A model generated the notes under the pieces. It was not told the DNA's origin, did not search any database, and saw nothing but the letters and a program-made list of their open reading frames with translations. The position numbers and the translations under genes are program-made. Shown piece after piece: positions 11,322 through 21,978 of a stretch of 64,000 bases of DNA. The stretch is from Gammaproteobacteria bacterium. Its GTDB lineage: Bacteria > Pseudomonadota > Gammaproteobacteria > Chromatiales > Chromatiaceae. Positions within the stretch are counted from its first letter, which is position 1. Each line of letters starts with the position of its first letter. The DNA lies in the NCBI GenBank assembly GCA_009929855.1, contig RZZN01000006.1, forward strand, positions 30,117 through 94,116, in the 5' to 3' direction.

Positions 11322-12396
11322 GCGGTTTCTCCGGATCGGTGGGATCGACGAGCCCCAACGCGAGTGTTTCGAGACCCTCCAGCAGGGCCACCTGCTGGAT
11401 GCCCCGCTGCCATTGCGCCCGCTCGGGCAGACGCGCGCGGTCATAGCGTCCACGCCCATGCATGCGCAGTAGACGCAGCTCCGCGGCCGGATCGAGCGCA
11501 TCGGCGAAGGCCTCCAAGACCGCGATCGCCGCCGGCCGATCATTGCAGACCAAGAGCATGTCACATCCGGCAGTGGCCGCCGCGCGCGCGCGCTCGACAG
11601 AGCCACCGCCAGCCGCGGCCGCGCCCATGCTCAGATCGTCACTGAAGATCACCCCCTGGAAACCGAGACGGTCTCGCAGGATCTCGCGCAGCCAGACACT
11701 GGAGAAGCCAGCGGCCCGGGCATCGACACGCGGGTAGCTCACGTGGGCCGGCATGATCGCCTCCAACGCATGCTCGATCAAGCGCGCGAACGGCACCAGA
11801 TCCTCCATCTCCAGCTCGGCGTAGCCGCGCGGATCGACTGGCAAGGCCAGGTGCGAATCCACGGCGACACCGCCATGACCAGGAAAGTGCTTGCCCACCG
11901 CCGGCATCCCGGCGCCGCGCACCCCAGCGAGCCATGCCAAACCAAGATCACCAACCTCGCGCGCACTGGCCCCGAACGCACGATCACCCACCACCGCGCT
12001 CAAGCCACGATCCAAGTCGAGCACGGGGGCGAAGCTGAAATCGATCCCCACCGAGCGCAGCTCCGCCGCCATGAGCCAGGCGACCGCCTCGCAGGCCGCG
12101 CGCCCCCGCGCGGGATCACGCCGATACAGCCCGGCAAAGTGCCCGGCCGGTGGCAGTCTAGTGAAACCCTCGCGAAACCGCTGGACCCTGCCACCCTCCT
12201 GGTCGACCCCGATCAAGAGCGCGGGCTCGCGCAACGCATGAATGGAGGCGGTCAGCTCGATCATCTGCGCGGGCGAGTGATAGTTGCGGGCAAACAGGAT
12301 GACCCCACCCACGGCCGGGTGACACAGCACCTCACGGTCCTCTGCATCGAGCGACGTTCCACCGATGTCCAGCATCACAGGCCCCAGCCCCACCAT
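11311..12396 (-). CDS. nagZ: Beta-N-acetylhexosaminidase NagZ
   Basis: GGVILFARNYHSPAQM, VDQEGGRVQRFREGFTRLPPA, KHFPGHGGVAVDSHLALP, FSDDLSMGAA. Confidence 0.97.
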   Translation of the reverse strand: MVGLGPVMLDIGGTSLDAEDREVLCHPAVGGVILFARNYHSPAQMIELTASIHALREPALLIGVDQEGGRVQRFREGFTRLPPAGHFAGLYRRDPARGRAACEAVAWLMAAELRSVGIDFSFAPVLDLDRGLSAVVGDRAFGASAREVGDLGLAWLAGVRGAGMPAVGKHFPGHGGVAVDSHLALPVDPRGYAELEMEDLVPFARLIEHALEAIMPAHVSYPRVDARAAGFSSVWLREILRDRLGFQGVIFSDDLSMGAAAAGGGSVERARAAATAGCDMLLVCNDRPAAIAVLEAFADALDPAAELRLLRMHGRGRYDRARLPERAQWQRGIQQVALLEGLETLALGLVDPTDPEKPHEA

Positions 12397-12471
12397 CTCA
12401 CCTCCGCGACAACACCGCCTTGACCATCAGGGTACGGGAGAGTCGGGGATAAAAAAAGCCAAAAACCCCGC

Positions 12472-13266
12472 TCAGCGCAGGCGCACATCGAGTCGATCAC
12501 GCAGCTCGTCACCGAGTCGATTGACCGCGAGTACCACGAGCAGTATCGCGATCCCAGGGGCCAGCACCAGATGTGGGGCCACCAGCATGAAGGAGACGCC
12601 GTCGCGCAGCATGTTGCCCCAGGAGGCGTCGGGGGGTTGCACGCCCAGTCCGAGAAACGAGAGACCGGCCTCGGCGATCACCGCGGCGGCCAGTCCGAAG
12701 GTCGCCTCGACGATCAGCGGCGCCCACGCCAGCGGGACGATGTGCCGCCGCAGGATCCACCAGGATCCGCACCCGAGGGCACGCGCGGCCTCGACATGAT
12801 CGAGACGCGCCAACGACAAGGCGCGCGCACGGGCCAGCCGGGCATAGCCGACCCAGCCGACCGCGACGAGCGCGATGATGAGATTGTCCAATCCGGGTCC
12901 CAGGATCCCCGCCAAGGCGATCGCCAAGAGCATTCCGGGAAAGGCCAGGACGAGGTCGATCAGGCGCACCACCAGCAGATCCAGCCAACCACCGACGAAA
13001 CCGGCCAGCACCCCGATGGAGATGCCGATCGCGGCGCTGAACGACACCACGCCGAACGCGACGAGGAGCGACACCCGCGCGCCCACCAGCAGACGATCCA
13101 AGACCGGCCGACCGAGATCGTCGCTGCCGAGCACGGCGCCGGCCCGCGGCGGCGCCAGGATGCGCTCCAGCTCGACCTGATTCGGGCGCAGACCGGCGAG
13201 CGGCGCGAGCATGGCCGCCAGGATCCAGCCGATCAGGACCAATGTCGCAACACGCATGCGTCTCAC
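12472..13266 (-). CDS. ABC transporter permease, DppC/OppC/NikC family
   Basis: Polytopic; LGSDDLGRPVLDRLLVGARVSL; EAARALGCGSWWILRRHIVPLAWAPL EAA loop; SFLGLGVQPPDASWGNMLRDG. Confidence 0.9.
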   Translation of the reverse strand: MRRMRVATLVLIGWILAAMLAPLAGLRPNQVELERILAPPRAGAVLGSDDLGRPVLDRLLVGARVSLLVAFGVVSFSAAIGISIGVLAGFVGGWLDLLVVRLIDLVLAFPGMLLAIALAGILGPGLDNLIIALVAVGWVGYARLARARALSLARLDHVEAARALGCGSWWILRRHIVPLAWAPLIVEATFGLAAAVIAEAGLSFLGLGVQPPDASWGNMLRDGVSFMLVAPHLVLAPGIAILLVVLAVNRLGDELRDRLDVRLR

Positions 13267-13478
13267 CCCTCAGGATGCGCCGATGGCGCGAGCCGCCTCG
13301 ACCGCCGCGCACGCTTCGACAGAGGAATCGCCGCGGCCAGTGAAAAACTGATAAGCTCAGGTTCAGCGAGCATACATTGGATTTAGCGTCACTGCCCCGA
13401 CTTCAGCTCACAAGTCGGCGCTGTGGTGTCACTCGATCCCCCAGCATCGCCGGATGACCGAACGAGGGCTGTCTCTGC

Positions 13479-15407
13479 ATGAACACGAAGAATCTCAACC
13501 TGCTGCTCTGGGTCATCGCCACCATCTGGTTGGTGATGATGTTCAATAGCATGATCGGGTCCGACCAGGTCGAGTCGCGCTCGCTCAGCTACAGCCAATT
13601 TCTCCAAGAGCTGTCCGATGGATCGATCCGCGAGGTCACGATCCAGGATCAGCAGATCAAGGGGGCGCGAACCGACGGCTCACGCTTCGAGACCTTCGAC
13701 CCGGGCGATCCCGGGCTGGTCGGCGACCTGCTCGACAATGGCGTGTCGATTCGCGCTCAGCCACCCGAGCGACCGAGTGTCCTCGCGCAAATCCTAGCCG
13801 CTTGGCTGCCCTTCATCCTGCTGATCGGCATCTGGTTCTGGTTCATGCGTCGCAACATGGGCGGGTCCGGTGGTGGTGGCATCTTCAACTTCGGCAAGAG
13901 TCGGGCACGCCAACATGCCGAGGGCGAGGTCAAGGTCACACTGCGCGATGTCGCCGGGGTCGAGGAGGCGAAGGAAGAGGTCGGCGAGCTGGTCGATTTT
14001 CTGCGCAACCCGCACAAGTTCTCCAACCTCGGTGGACGTATCCCGCGCGGCGTCCTGATGGTCGGCCCCCCCGGCACCGGCAAGACATTGCTGGCGCGTG
14101 CCATCGCGGGCGAGGCCAAGGTGCCCTTCTACAGCATCTCGGGCTCGGATTTCGTGGAGATGTTCGTCGGTGTCGGCGCATCGCGTGTCCGCGATCTCTT
14201 CGAGCAGGCCAAGAAGTCGGCACCCTGCATCATCTTCATCGATGAGATCGACGCGGTTGGACGCAAACGTGGCGCCGGGCTCGGCGGTGGGCACGATGAG
14301 CGCGAGCAGACCCTGAATCAGCTCCTGGTGGAGATGGACGGATTTGCCGGCAACGAGGGCATCATCGTGATCGCCGCCACCAACCGTGCCGATGTCCTGG
14401 ATCCGGCGCTGTTGCGCCCGGGCCGCTTCGACCGACAGGTCGTAGTGGGCTTGCCCGACCTTGCCGGCCGCGCGGCGATCCTCGAGGTCCACATGCGCAA
14501 GGTGCCGATCGCCGACGATGTCGACGCTCGCACCATCGCGCGCGGCACGCCCGGATTCTCCGGCGCCGACCTTGCCAACCTGGTCAACGAGGCAGCGCTC
14601 TTTGCCGCGCGCGCTGGCCACACCGAGGTGGCGATGGAGATGTTCGAGCGCGCGAAGGACAAGATCATGATGGGCGCGGAGCGGCGCAGCATCGTGATGT
14701 CCGAGTCGGAGCGACGCCTGACCGCCTACCACGAGGCCGGGCACGCGATCGTCGGGCGGCTCGTCCCGGAGCATGATCCGGTGCACAAGGTCAGCATCAT
14801 CCCGCGTGGACGCGCGCTCGGGGTCACGCTCTTCCTGCCCGAGCGCGATCGCTACAGCATGAGCAAGCGCCAGCTGGAGAGCCAGCTCTCGACCCTGTTT
14901 GGCGGGCGCATCGCCGAGGAGATGATCTTCGGCCCGGAACGGGTCACCACCGGGGCCTCGAACGACATCGAGCGGGCCACCGAGATCGCCCGCAACATGG
15001 TCACCCGCTTCGGTCTGTCGGATAGCCTTGGCCCACTCGCCTATGCCGAGGACGAGGGCGAGGTCTTCCTGGGACGCTCGGTGACGCAGCAGCGACAGGT
15101 CTCGCCGGAAACGGCGCACGCGATCGACGCGGAGGTGCGCAAGATCATCGACCGCAACTATCAGCGCGCCAAGCAGATCCTGGATGAGCACCTCGAGAAA
15201 CTGCACACCATGGCCGACGCCTTGCTGCGACTGGAAACCATCGGCAAGGAACAGATCGATGACATCATGGCCGGTGTCCCCATGCGCGAGCCCGAGCTCG
15301 GGATGAGCGATTCGCGCCCGCATGACGGGACCGGTGGCGGCACGCCGCAAGGCAAGGCACCGCGCGGTGAGCCGCCGATCGTGGGCGGCGCGGTTGGCGG
15401 CGCCTGA
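13479..15407 (+). CDS. ftsH: ATP-dependent zinc metalloprotease FtsH
   Basis: [38 protein letters not shown] zinc site, two N-terminal TM segments. Confidence 0.98.
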   Translation: MNTKNLNLLLWVIATIWLVMMFNSMIGSDQVESRSLSYSQFLQELSDGSIREVTIQDQQIKGARTDGSRFETFDPGDPGLVGDLLDNGVSIRAQPPERPSVLAQILAAWLPFILLIGIWFWFMRRNMGGSGGGGIFNFGKSRARQHAEGEVKVTLRDVAGVEEAKEEVGELVDFLRNPHKFSNLGGRIPRGVLMVGPPGTGKTLLARAIAGEAKVPFYSISGSDFVEMFVGVGASRVRDLFEQAKKSAPCIIFIDEIDAVGRKRGAGLGGGHDEREQTLNQLLVEMDGFAGNEGIIVIAATNRADVLDPALLRPGRFDRQVVVGLPDLAGRAAILEVHMRKVPIADDVDARTIARGTPGFSGADLANLVNEAALFAARAGHTEVAMEMFERAKDKIMMGAERRSIVMSESERRLTAYHEAGHAIVGRLVPEHDPVHKVSIIPRGRALGVTLFLPERDRYSMSKRQLESQLSTLFGGRIAEEMIFGPERVTTGASNDIERATEIARNMVTRFGLSDSLGPLAYAEDEGEVFLGRSVTQQRQVSPETAHAIDAEVRKIIDRNYQRAKQILDEHLEKLHTMADALLRLETIGKEQIDDIMAGVPMREPELGMSDSRPHDGTGGGTPQGKAPRGEPPIVGGAVGGA

Positions 15408-15419
15408 TCGATCTGCGTC

Positions 15420-16019
15420 ATGCCAGCGCGATCCTCGCACACACTGGTCCTGGCCTCGACCTCACCCTACCGGCGCGCGCTGCTGGAGCGACTCGGCCTG
15501 ACGTTCCAGACCGCCGCGCCCGCAATCGACGAGCGTCCAGGACCCGGCGAGGATCCGCACGATCTGGTGCGGCGTCTCGCCGAGGCCAAGGCGCGCGCGG
15601 TTGCACCAGCGCATCCGCACGCCTGGATCATCGGCTCCGATCAGGTCGCCTGTCATGATGGCGCGATCCTTGGCAAGCCGGGTGAGCGCGCACGTGCCAT
15701 CGCCCAACTCGAGCAGGTCTCGGGTCAGTCGGTTCTATTCCTCACCGGACTCTGTCTACTGCACGCGGCCAGCGGCCAGGCCGAGACCCTGGTCGAACCC
15801 TTCCGTGTCCATTTCAAGACACTCACGCGCGCGCAGATCGAGGCCTACATCGACCGCGAGCAGCCACTCGACTGCGCTGGTAGCTTCAAGTCAGAGGGGC
15901 TTGGCATCGCACTCTTCAGACGACTCGAAGGAGATGACCCGAGCGCGTTGATTGGCTTGCCCCTGATTCGCCTGATCGATCTGCTCGACGCGCGCGGCAT
16001 CGGCCCGCTGGATCACTGA
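15420..16019 (+). CDS. Maf-family nucleoside triphosphate pyrophosphatase (YceF-like)
   Basis: LVLASTSPYRRALLERLGL, AWIIGSDQVACHDG, DCAGSFKSEGLGIALF. Confidence 0.93.
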   Translation: MPARSSHTLVLASTSPYRRALLERLGLTFQTAAPAIDERPGPGEDPHDLVRRLAEAKARAVAPAHPHAWIIGSDQVACHDGAILGKPGERARAIAQLEQVSGQSVLFLTGLCLLHAASGQAETLVEPFRVHFKTLTRAQIEAYIDREQPLDCAGSFKSEGLGIALFRRLEGDDPSALIGLPLIRLIDLLDARGIGPLDH

Positions 16020-16477
16020 GCCAGAAATCATCGCGCGTGACCGCCACCGCCAGTCGTGGTTGGGCTCGACTCCGAGAATCATCCTGGATACACAGAGATG
16101 CACGCAGAGGGCGATGCATGGTTTTGATTGCAAACATAACGAATTGATTCATATCCATCCGCATGCCTCTATTAACCCAAATCGTCTACAGCTTGAAACT
16201 GCACTGACCGGGGCGAAGATCCAGCACAGCCCCACCTCAAACCTCGAAATCACTCGAATAAAGGGTGATTACGCATTGCAAAAGGCAACTTGCTGAGCGA
16301 GGATTGATCCGCGTTGTCGGTCAGCCCGTTGGTTGTGCCGGGCGGCCCGCGGTGACTTGCGAGGCAGATTTCCCCGCATTGGCGTGCACGCCGGCGATGT
16401 CCTGCTATGCTGAAACGAGGGCCTGGCGTCGGGCCTGACTCATGCCGACCACGCTCATCCCCTTGAGGCCGAGGACC

Positions 16478-18070
16478 ATGCTGAATCAATTCCCGGATGG
16501 CTCATCCCGATCGACACGACAGGTTTTACTGCTCACGCTCTTGGTGCTCGCACTCGCCGGGTGTAGTAGCACCGGAGAGCACATGGACGCCCTCGGCTCG
16601 GGCGGTCCAGGCGATGTGACGACCGGCTCCGAAACCTTCCCCGTCCCCGCGGCGATCCAGCCCAACGTCGATTTCTGGCGCCATGTCTACGGGATCTGGG
16701 GACGCGGCAAGGTCGCGATTCACGACAATCGCCACCTGGGCGTCGTCTACGAGGTCATCGCGCTGCCTGGGCCCATCCAGGAAGGCTATACCGAATCCCA
16801 ACGCGAGCTGATCAAGAGCCACTCCAGCGCCTATGCCGAGCGCCTGCGCCAACTGGAAGAGCGCGTGCGGCTCGGCGCCTCGCTCAACAGCACCGAGAAG
16901 GCACTCCTGGCCAAGTTCGACAAAGGCCCAGGACGCGAGGCGCTCTATGGCGCTGCCGAGCGGGTCCGCACCCAGCGCGGATTGCGCGAGCGCTTCCGGC
17001 GTGGCATCGAGATCAGTGGCCGCTATGACGAGATCTTCCGCGACATCATGCGCAGCCATGGTGTACCGGAGGATCTGGCCTATCTACCTCATGTCGAATC
17101 CTCGTTTCAGACCAACGCGCGATCGAGCGTCGGAGCCGCGGGGGTCTGGCAGTTCATGCCCGGCACGGGTCGGATGTTCATGACAGTGAACGATTCGATC
17201 GATGACCGGCTCGATCCGATCATTGCCGCCGAGGGCGCGGCTCGCTATCTCTCGCAAGCGCACTCGCGCCTGGGCAGCTGGCCATTGGCCATCACCTCAT
17301 ACAACCATGGTCAGGGCGGCATGGCCAACGCGAGGGCACAGTTCGGTGATGACATCGGACGGATCGTCAAGGACTACCAAGGACCCTATTTCGGCTTCGC
17401 ATCGCGCAACTTCTATGCGGAATTCATCGCCGCGCGCGAGGTCACCCGCAACGCCGAGCGTTACTTTCCGGAAGGCGTGCAACGCGAAGACCCCTGGCCA
17501 CACGACCGTCTGGTCCTGCTCCACAGCATGCCTGTCGATCATCTCGCGAATCACTTCGAGCTCACGCCCTATCGCCTTGCCGACCTGAATCGACACTGGC
17601 GCGACCCCGCACGCGATGGCCGGACTCATCTCCCGGCTGGCAGCACCGTTTGGCTCCCGGCTGGGTCCAAGCAGCGCGTGGCCAGTCACCCGCCCCCATT
17701 CAAGACAGCGACCATGGTGGCCCGCGCCGAGCCGACATCACCGCCATCCGTACGTCAAGCACGCGCCAAGAGCAGCGCCCCGGCGGTCGCAACGCGCACC
17801 GCCGCGACCAGTCGTTCGGCGAGCTCAGCCAAGCCGACCACCGCCAAGGTGACTCCACCACCAACCGGCAAGCAGACACAGGCCAAGGCGTCCTCGCCCA
17901 AGACGAGCACAAAGGCCCGTTACCACACCGTCAAACCGCAGGAGACACTCTATCGAGTCGCCGTGCAGAACGGGATCACCGTCTCGGAGCTGCGCCGTCT
18001 CAACAAGATGAAACCCAACCAGGATCATATCCAGCCGGGTCAGCGCCTGAAGGTCGGAAGCGGAAGCTGA
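16478..18070 (+). CDS. mltD: Membrane-bound lytic murein transglycosylase D-like lipoprotein with LysM
   Basis: Lipobox LALAGC; VPEDLAYLPHVESSFQTNARSSVGAAGVWQFMPGTGR; C-terminal LysM YHTVKPQETLYRVAVQNGITVSELRRLN. Confidence 0.93.
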   Translation: MLNQFPDGSSRSTRQVLLLTLLVLALAGCSSTGEHMDALGSGGPGDVTTGSETFPVPAAIQPNVDFWRHVYGIWGRGKVAIHDNRHLGVVYEVIALPGPIQEGYTESQRELIKSHSSAYAERLRQLEERVRLGASLNSTEKALLAKFDKGPGREALYGAAERVRTQRGLRERFRRGIEISGRYDEIFRDIMRSHGVPEDLAYLPHVESSFQTNARSSVGAAGVWQFMPGTGRMFMTVNDSIDDRLDPIIAAEGAARYLSQAHSRLGSWPLAITSYNHGQGGMANARAQFGDDIGRIVKDYQGPYFGFASRNFYAEFIAAREVTRNAERYFPEGVQREDPWPHDRLVLLHSMPVDHLANHFELTPYRLADLNRHWRDPARDGRTHLPAGSTVWLPAGSKQRVASHPPPFKTATMVARAEPTSPPSVRQARAKSSAPAVATRTAATSRSASSAKPTTAKVTPPPTGKQTQAKASSPKTSTKARYHTVKPQETLYRVAVQNGITVSELRRLNKMKPNQDHIQPGQRLKVGSGS

Positions 18071-18078
18071 GCCTCGTC

Positions 18079-18108
18079 TCATGATCGTTCCACGCGGGAC
18101 GATCATGA
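18079..18108. repeat. Near-perfect hairpin between convergent mltD and pat-like genes
   Basis: TCATGATCGTTCC-acgc-GGGACGATCATGA (12/13 paired), no U-tract. Confidence 0.65.
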
Positions 18109-18160
18109 GCATGAGCAAGATCACCCATTCGCGCGCGCATCACAGATCAGGGCGCGGTCC

Positions 18161-20839
18161 TTACAACACCTTCATGACCAGCTTCAACGAGGGGTCGTGT
18201 GGGTCGTTCTCGATGCGGAATCCCAGCGATCTGACCAGGGCCAGCATGCGCGTGTTGGCGCTCAAGACCTCGCCATCCATGACCCGGAAGCCGCGTGAGC
18301 GCGCATTCTCCATCAATGAATGCATGAGCCGCGCGCCGATCCCCAGATCCCGCCAGGTATCCGAGACCACGATCGCAAACTCGCAGGCCTCCCCACCCGG
18401 TCGCCCCATGTAGCGAGCCACACCGACCTCCACCTCGCGCCCGCCGCGCTCGATGACGCCCACGAGCGCCATCTCGCGATCGTAGTCGATCTGGGTGAAG
18501 CGAACCAACATCTCGGGCGTCAATTCCTTGATCGCCTGCATGAAACGGAAATACTTGGTCTGCTCGGACAAGCCCCGCACGAACTCTTGCTCCATCTCGG
18601 CGTCCTCGGGGCGAATCGGGCGAATCACCAGGTCCGTGCCATCGGGCAGCTGCACCCGCTCGATCAAATGAGTCGGATAGGGATAGATCGCCATGTGACC
18701 ATAGGTCGTCTGCTGCGGCGGTCGATACTCGACCTTGATGCGCGCGTCGACGGCGATGACCTCCTTGTCGGTGCCGATGAGCGGGTTGATATCCAACTGG
18801 ATGATCTCCGGCAGCTCGCAGACCATCTCGGAGACGCGCTGAAGGATCCGCGCCAGGGCCTCCCGGTTCATCGGTGGCATGTGCTGGAAGGCGCCCATCA
18901 GACGGGCGATGCGCGTATGGTCGATCATCGTCTCGATGATGAAGGTATTGAGCGGCGGCAGACCCAGTGCGCGATCCTCGAGAAACTCGACCTTGGTGCC
19001 ACCGGCGCCGAAACTGATGACCGGCCCGAAGATACGATCACGCATGACCCCGATCATCAGTTCGCGCGCGACCCGACTCGGCGCCATCCGCTCGACCGTG
19101 ATCCCCTCGAGCCGTGCCTCGGGACGCATCCGCTTGGCCCGCTCCATGATCTCGGTGAAGGTCCGGCGGACCGATTGTGGATCATCGATGTTGAGCCGCA
19201 CCCCGTCGACATCCGATTTGTGCTCAAGATCGGGCGAGTTGATCTTCATGACGACCGGGAAACCGAGCATCTCAGCGGCCATCAGCGCCTCGTTGGGGGT
19301 GCGCGTGATCACCGCCTGCATGGTCGGAATCCGGAAGGCCGCGAGGATCGCCTTGGCCTCGACCGTGCCAAGCACCTTGCGCCCCTCGGCCATGACACCC
19401 TCGATGATGAGCCGCGCCCCATCCACGTCGGGCGTGTCCTCGTGCGAGAGTGGCCCCGGCGACTGCATCAGCAGCTTTTGGTTGCGGTGATAGTTGGCAA
19501 GATAGGACAGTGCCTCGACCGCGACAGTGGGGCTATCGAAATGTGGAATACCATTCTCGGCGAGCAGCATCTGCGCCTCGGCGACCTGCTTGCCGCCCAT
19601 CCAACAGGCCAGCACGGGTTTGCGACTCCCCTTGGCCCCGGCGATGACCTGCTCGGCGACCGCCACTGGGTCGCCGCAGAGCAAGGGCGCCAAGATGCAG
19701 AGGACACCATCGACCTCGGGATCGACCAGGCAGGCATCCAGAACGTTGCGGTAGCGATCGGGTGGTGCGTCACCGATGATGTCGATGGGGTTGTCGTGTG
19801 ACCAATGAGGCGGCAACGAGGCCTCGAGTGCCTGGCGCGTGGTGTCCCCAAGCTGCGCCAGTGACAAGCCAAGATCGACGGCGCGATCCGCCGCCAACAC
19901 GCCCGGACCACCGCCATTGGTGATGATGGCGATACGGTCCCCGGCCAGACGCCGCCGCGTCCCGAAGACCTGGGCCGCCGCGAAGAGTTGATCGATGCTC
20001 GCGACCTGGACCACCCCGGCGCGCTCGGTCACCGCGCGAAAGACATCCGCGGACCCGACGAACGCCCCGGTATGCGACATGATGGCGCGCGTGCCCGCCG
20101 GATGCTGCCCGGCCTTGACCACGATCACCGGTTTCAGGCGAGCGGCGGCGCGCAGACCGCTCATGAAGCGGCGCGCATTGCGGACCCCCTCGACATAGAG
20201 CAGGATGCACTGGGTCTCGGGATCGAGCGCCAGATAATCGAGCACATCACCAAAATCGACATCCGCGGCCGCCCCGAGCGAGACCACCGCCGAAAACCCG
20301 ACGCGGCGCGGCTCGGACCAATCGATGATTGCCGTGCAGATCGCCCCGGACTGCGACACCAAGGCGACATTGCCACGGCGGGGTAGCTCTCGGCCCACGC
20401 TCGCATTGAGCCGATGTTGAGGGCGCATCACCCCGATGCAGTTGGGGCCGAGGACACGAATCCGGTTGGCGCGAGCCGCCTCGACCATCTTCTCCTGCAA
20501 CACCCCGCCACGCTCACCATGCTCGCCGAACCCGGCCGAATGCACCACCGCGACCTTGACGCCATAGGCCCCACACTGACGCAGGATCGCCGGAACCCGC
20601 TCGGCCGGCGCGGCGATCAGGGCCAGGTCGATATGCTTGTCGAGATGGCTGAGATCACGATAGCAGGGTTGTCCGGCGACCTGCTCGTACTTGGGATTGA
20701 TCGCGTAGGCACTCCCCTTGAAACCGCCCTCGATCAGGTTGCGAAACAGGATCCCGCCGATCGATCCCGCGCTGTCGCTGGCCCCGAAGACCGCGACCGC
20801 ACTCGGCGTGAACAGCTGCTCGATATCGGATACGCGCAT
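18161..20839 (-). CDS. Pat/YfiQ-like protein: NDP-forming acyl-CoA synthetase-like domains fused to C-terminal GNAT acetyltransferase
   Basis: LFTPSAVAVFGASDSAGSIGGILFRNLIEGGFKG (CoA-binding), ATP-grasp-like FPVVMKINSPDLEHKSDVDGVRLN, C-term GNAT WRDLGIGARLMHSLMENARSRGF. Confidence 0.92.
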   Translation of the reverse strand: MRVSDIEQLFTPSAVAVFGASDSAGSIGGILFRNLIEGGFKGSAYAINPKYEQVAGQPCYRDLSHLDKHIDLALIAAPAERVPAILRQCGAYGVKVAVVHSAGFGEHGERGGVLQEKMVEAARANRIRVLGPNCIGVMRPQHRLNASVGRELPRRGNVALVSQSGAICTAIIDWSEPRRVGFSAVVSLGAAADVDFGDVLDYLALDPETQCILLYVEGVRNARRFMSGLRAAARLKPVIVVKAGQHPAGTRAIMSHTGAFVGSADVFRAVTERAGVVQVASIDQLFAAAQVFGTRRRLAGDRIAIITNGGGPGVLAADRAVDLGLSLAQLGDTTRQALEASLPPHWSHDNPIDIIGDAPPDRYRNVLDACLVDPEVDGVLCILAPLLCGDPVAVAEQVIAGAKGSRKPVLACWMGGKQVAEAQMLLAENGIPHFDSPTVAVEALSYLANYHRNQKLLMQSPGPLSHEDTPDVDGARLIIEGVMAEGRKVLGTVEAKAILAAFRIPTMQAVITRTPNEALMAAEMLGFPVVMKINSPDLEHKSDVDGVRLNIDDPQSVRRTFTEIMERAKRMRPEARLEGITVERMAPSRVARELMIGVMRDRIFGPVISFGAGGTKVEFLEDRALGLPPLNTFIIETMIDHTRIARLMGAFQHMPPMNREALARILQRVSEMVCELPEIIQLDINPLIGTDKEVIAVDARIKVEYRPPQQTTYGHMAIYPYPTHLIERVQLPDGTDLVIRPIRPEDAEMEQEFVRGLSEQTKYFRFMQAIKELTPEMLVRFTQIDYDREMALVGVIERGGREVEVGVARYMGRPGGEACEFAIVVSDTWRDLGIGARLMHSLMENARSRGFRVMDGEVLSANTRMLALVRSLGFRIENDPHDPSLKLVMKVL

Positions 20840-21045
20840 GACATCCCCTCCCGGGCGAAAAACGGTATAAGCTAGTCGCCACAAGCGCGCGCGCCCCCAT
20901 CGGGAGAGCCGCGCTAGGACGGATATGAAACGATCAACACTGGTCCCGCGACCTGGGCCGCGCTGGCGCAGCACACTCAGTGACGACCACGAGACTCGCC
21001 GGGGCATGGTCAAATCGCGCACCACGAAGATTTGGGGACTGCGTC

Positions 21046-21978
21046 ATGAACCTCGCCTTCATCTCCCATCCCGCTTGTCATGATCACAAGATGGGGAATC
21101 ATCATCCCGAATGCCCGGAGCGCCTCAATGCGATCCAGGATCGCCTGATCGCCTCCGGCATGGAGATGCTGGTGACCCATTACGACGCCCCCGAGGCGAC
21201 GCTGGAACAATTGACACGCGTTCACGATGAGCAGTACGTGCAAGAGATCTTCGCCGCGGCACCGACCACCGACGACACACTCGCCTGGGTCGACGGCGAC
21301 ACCGCCATGAACCGCCACACCCTGCCCGCCGCACTGCGCGCGGCCGGGGGGGCAATCCTGGGTGTCGAGCTGGTGATGAGCGAGAAACATCATGCCGCCT
21401 TCTGCTGTGTCAGGCCGCCAGGACACCATGCGGGACGACGGACCCCCGGAGGCTTCTGCTTCTTCAACAATGTCGCCGTCGGCGCCGCCCACGCCATGGC
21501 ACACCATGGAATCGAGCGGGTCGCCATCATCGATTTCGACGTCCACCATGGCAACGGCACCGAGGAGATCTTCATCGGCGATGAGCGCGTGCTCTTCTGC
21601 TCCAGTTTCCAACATCCCTACTATCCCGGCAGTGGCGCCAGCACCGACGCACCCAACATCCTCAACCTGCCCTTGCCGCGACTGACCGACGGCGCCAGCT
21701 TCAAGGCCGCGGTGGAGGCCCATTGGCTGCCGCGCATCGATGCCTTCGCACCCCAGCTCATCATGATCTCGGCCGGCTTCGACGGTCACATAGAGGATGA
21801 CATGGCACACTTCAATCTACGCGAGTCAGACTATGGCTGGATCACTCGCGAGCTTCACGCGCTCGCTCGTCGCCATGCCAGCGAGCGGATCGTCTCATGC
21901 CTCGAGGGCGGTTATAGCCTGTCGGCCTTGGGACGTTGCGTCAGCACCCATGTCGACGAGCTGATCGGACATGCCTGA
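21046..21978 (+). CDS. Histone deacetylase/acetylpolyamine amidohydrolase family protein
   Basis: CVRPPGHHAGRRTPGGFCFFNNVAVGAAHA, IIDFDVHHGNGTEEIF, ISAGFDGHIEDDMA. Confidence 0.95.
   Translation: MNLAFISHPACHDHKMGNHHPECPERLNAIQDRLIASGMEMLVTHYDAPEATLEQLTRVHDEQYVQEIFAAAPTTDDTLAWVDGDTAMNRHTLPAALRAAGGAILGVELVMSEKHHAAFCCVRPPGHHAGRRTPGGFCFFNNVAVGAAHAMAHHGIERVAIIDFDVHHGNGTEEIFIGDERVLFCSSFQHPYYPGSGASTDAPNILNLPLPRLTDGASFKAAVEAHWLPRIDAFAPQLIMISAGFDGHIEDDMAHFNLRESDYGWITRELHALARRHASERIVSCLEGGYSLSALGRCVSTHVDELIGHA

Noticed and set aside
12431-12470. Potential terminator CGGGGATAAAAAAAGCCAAAAACCCCG after the ABC permease
   Set aside because: Stem is short with a 17-nt loop; not convincing as a rho-independent terminator.
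13794-15440. 548-aa minus-strand ORF
   Set aside because: Antisense to ftsH; shadow ORF.
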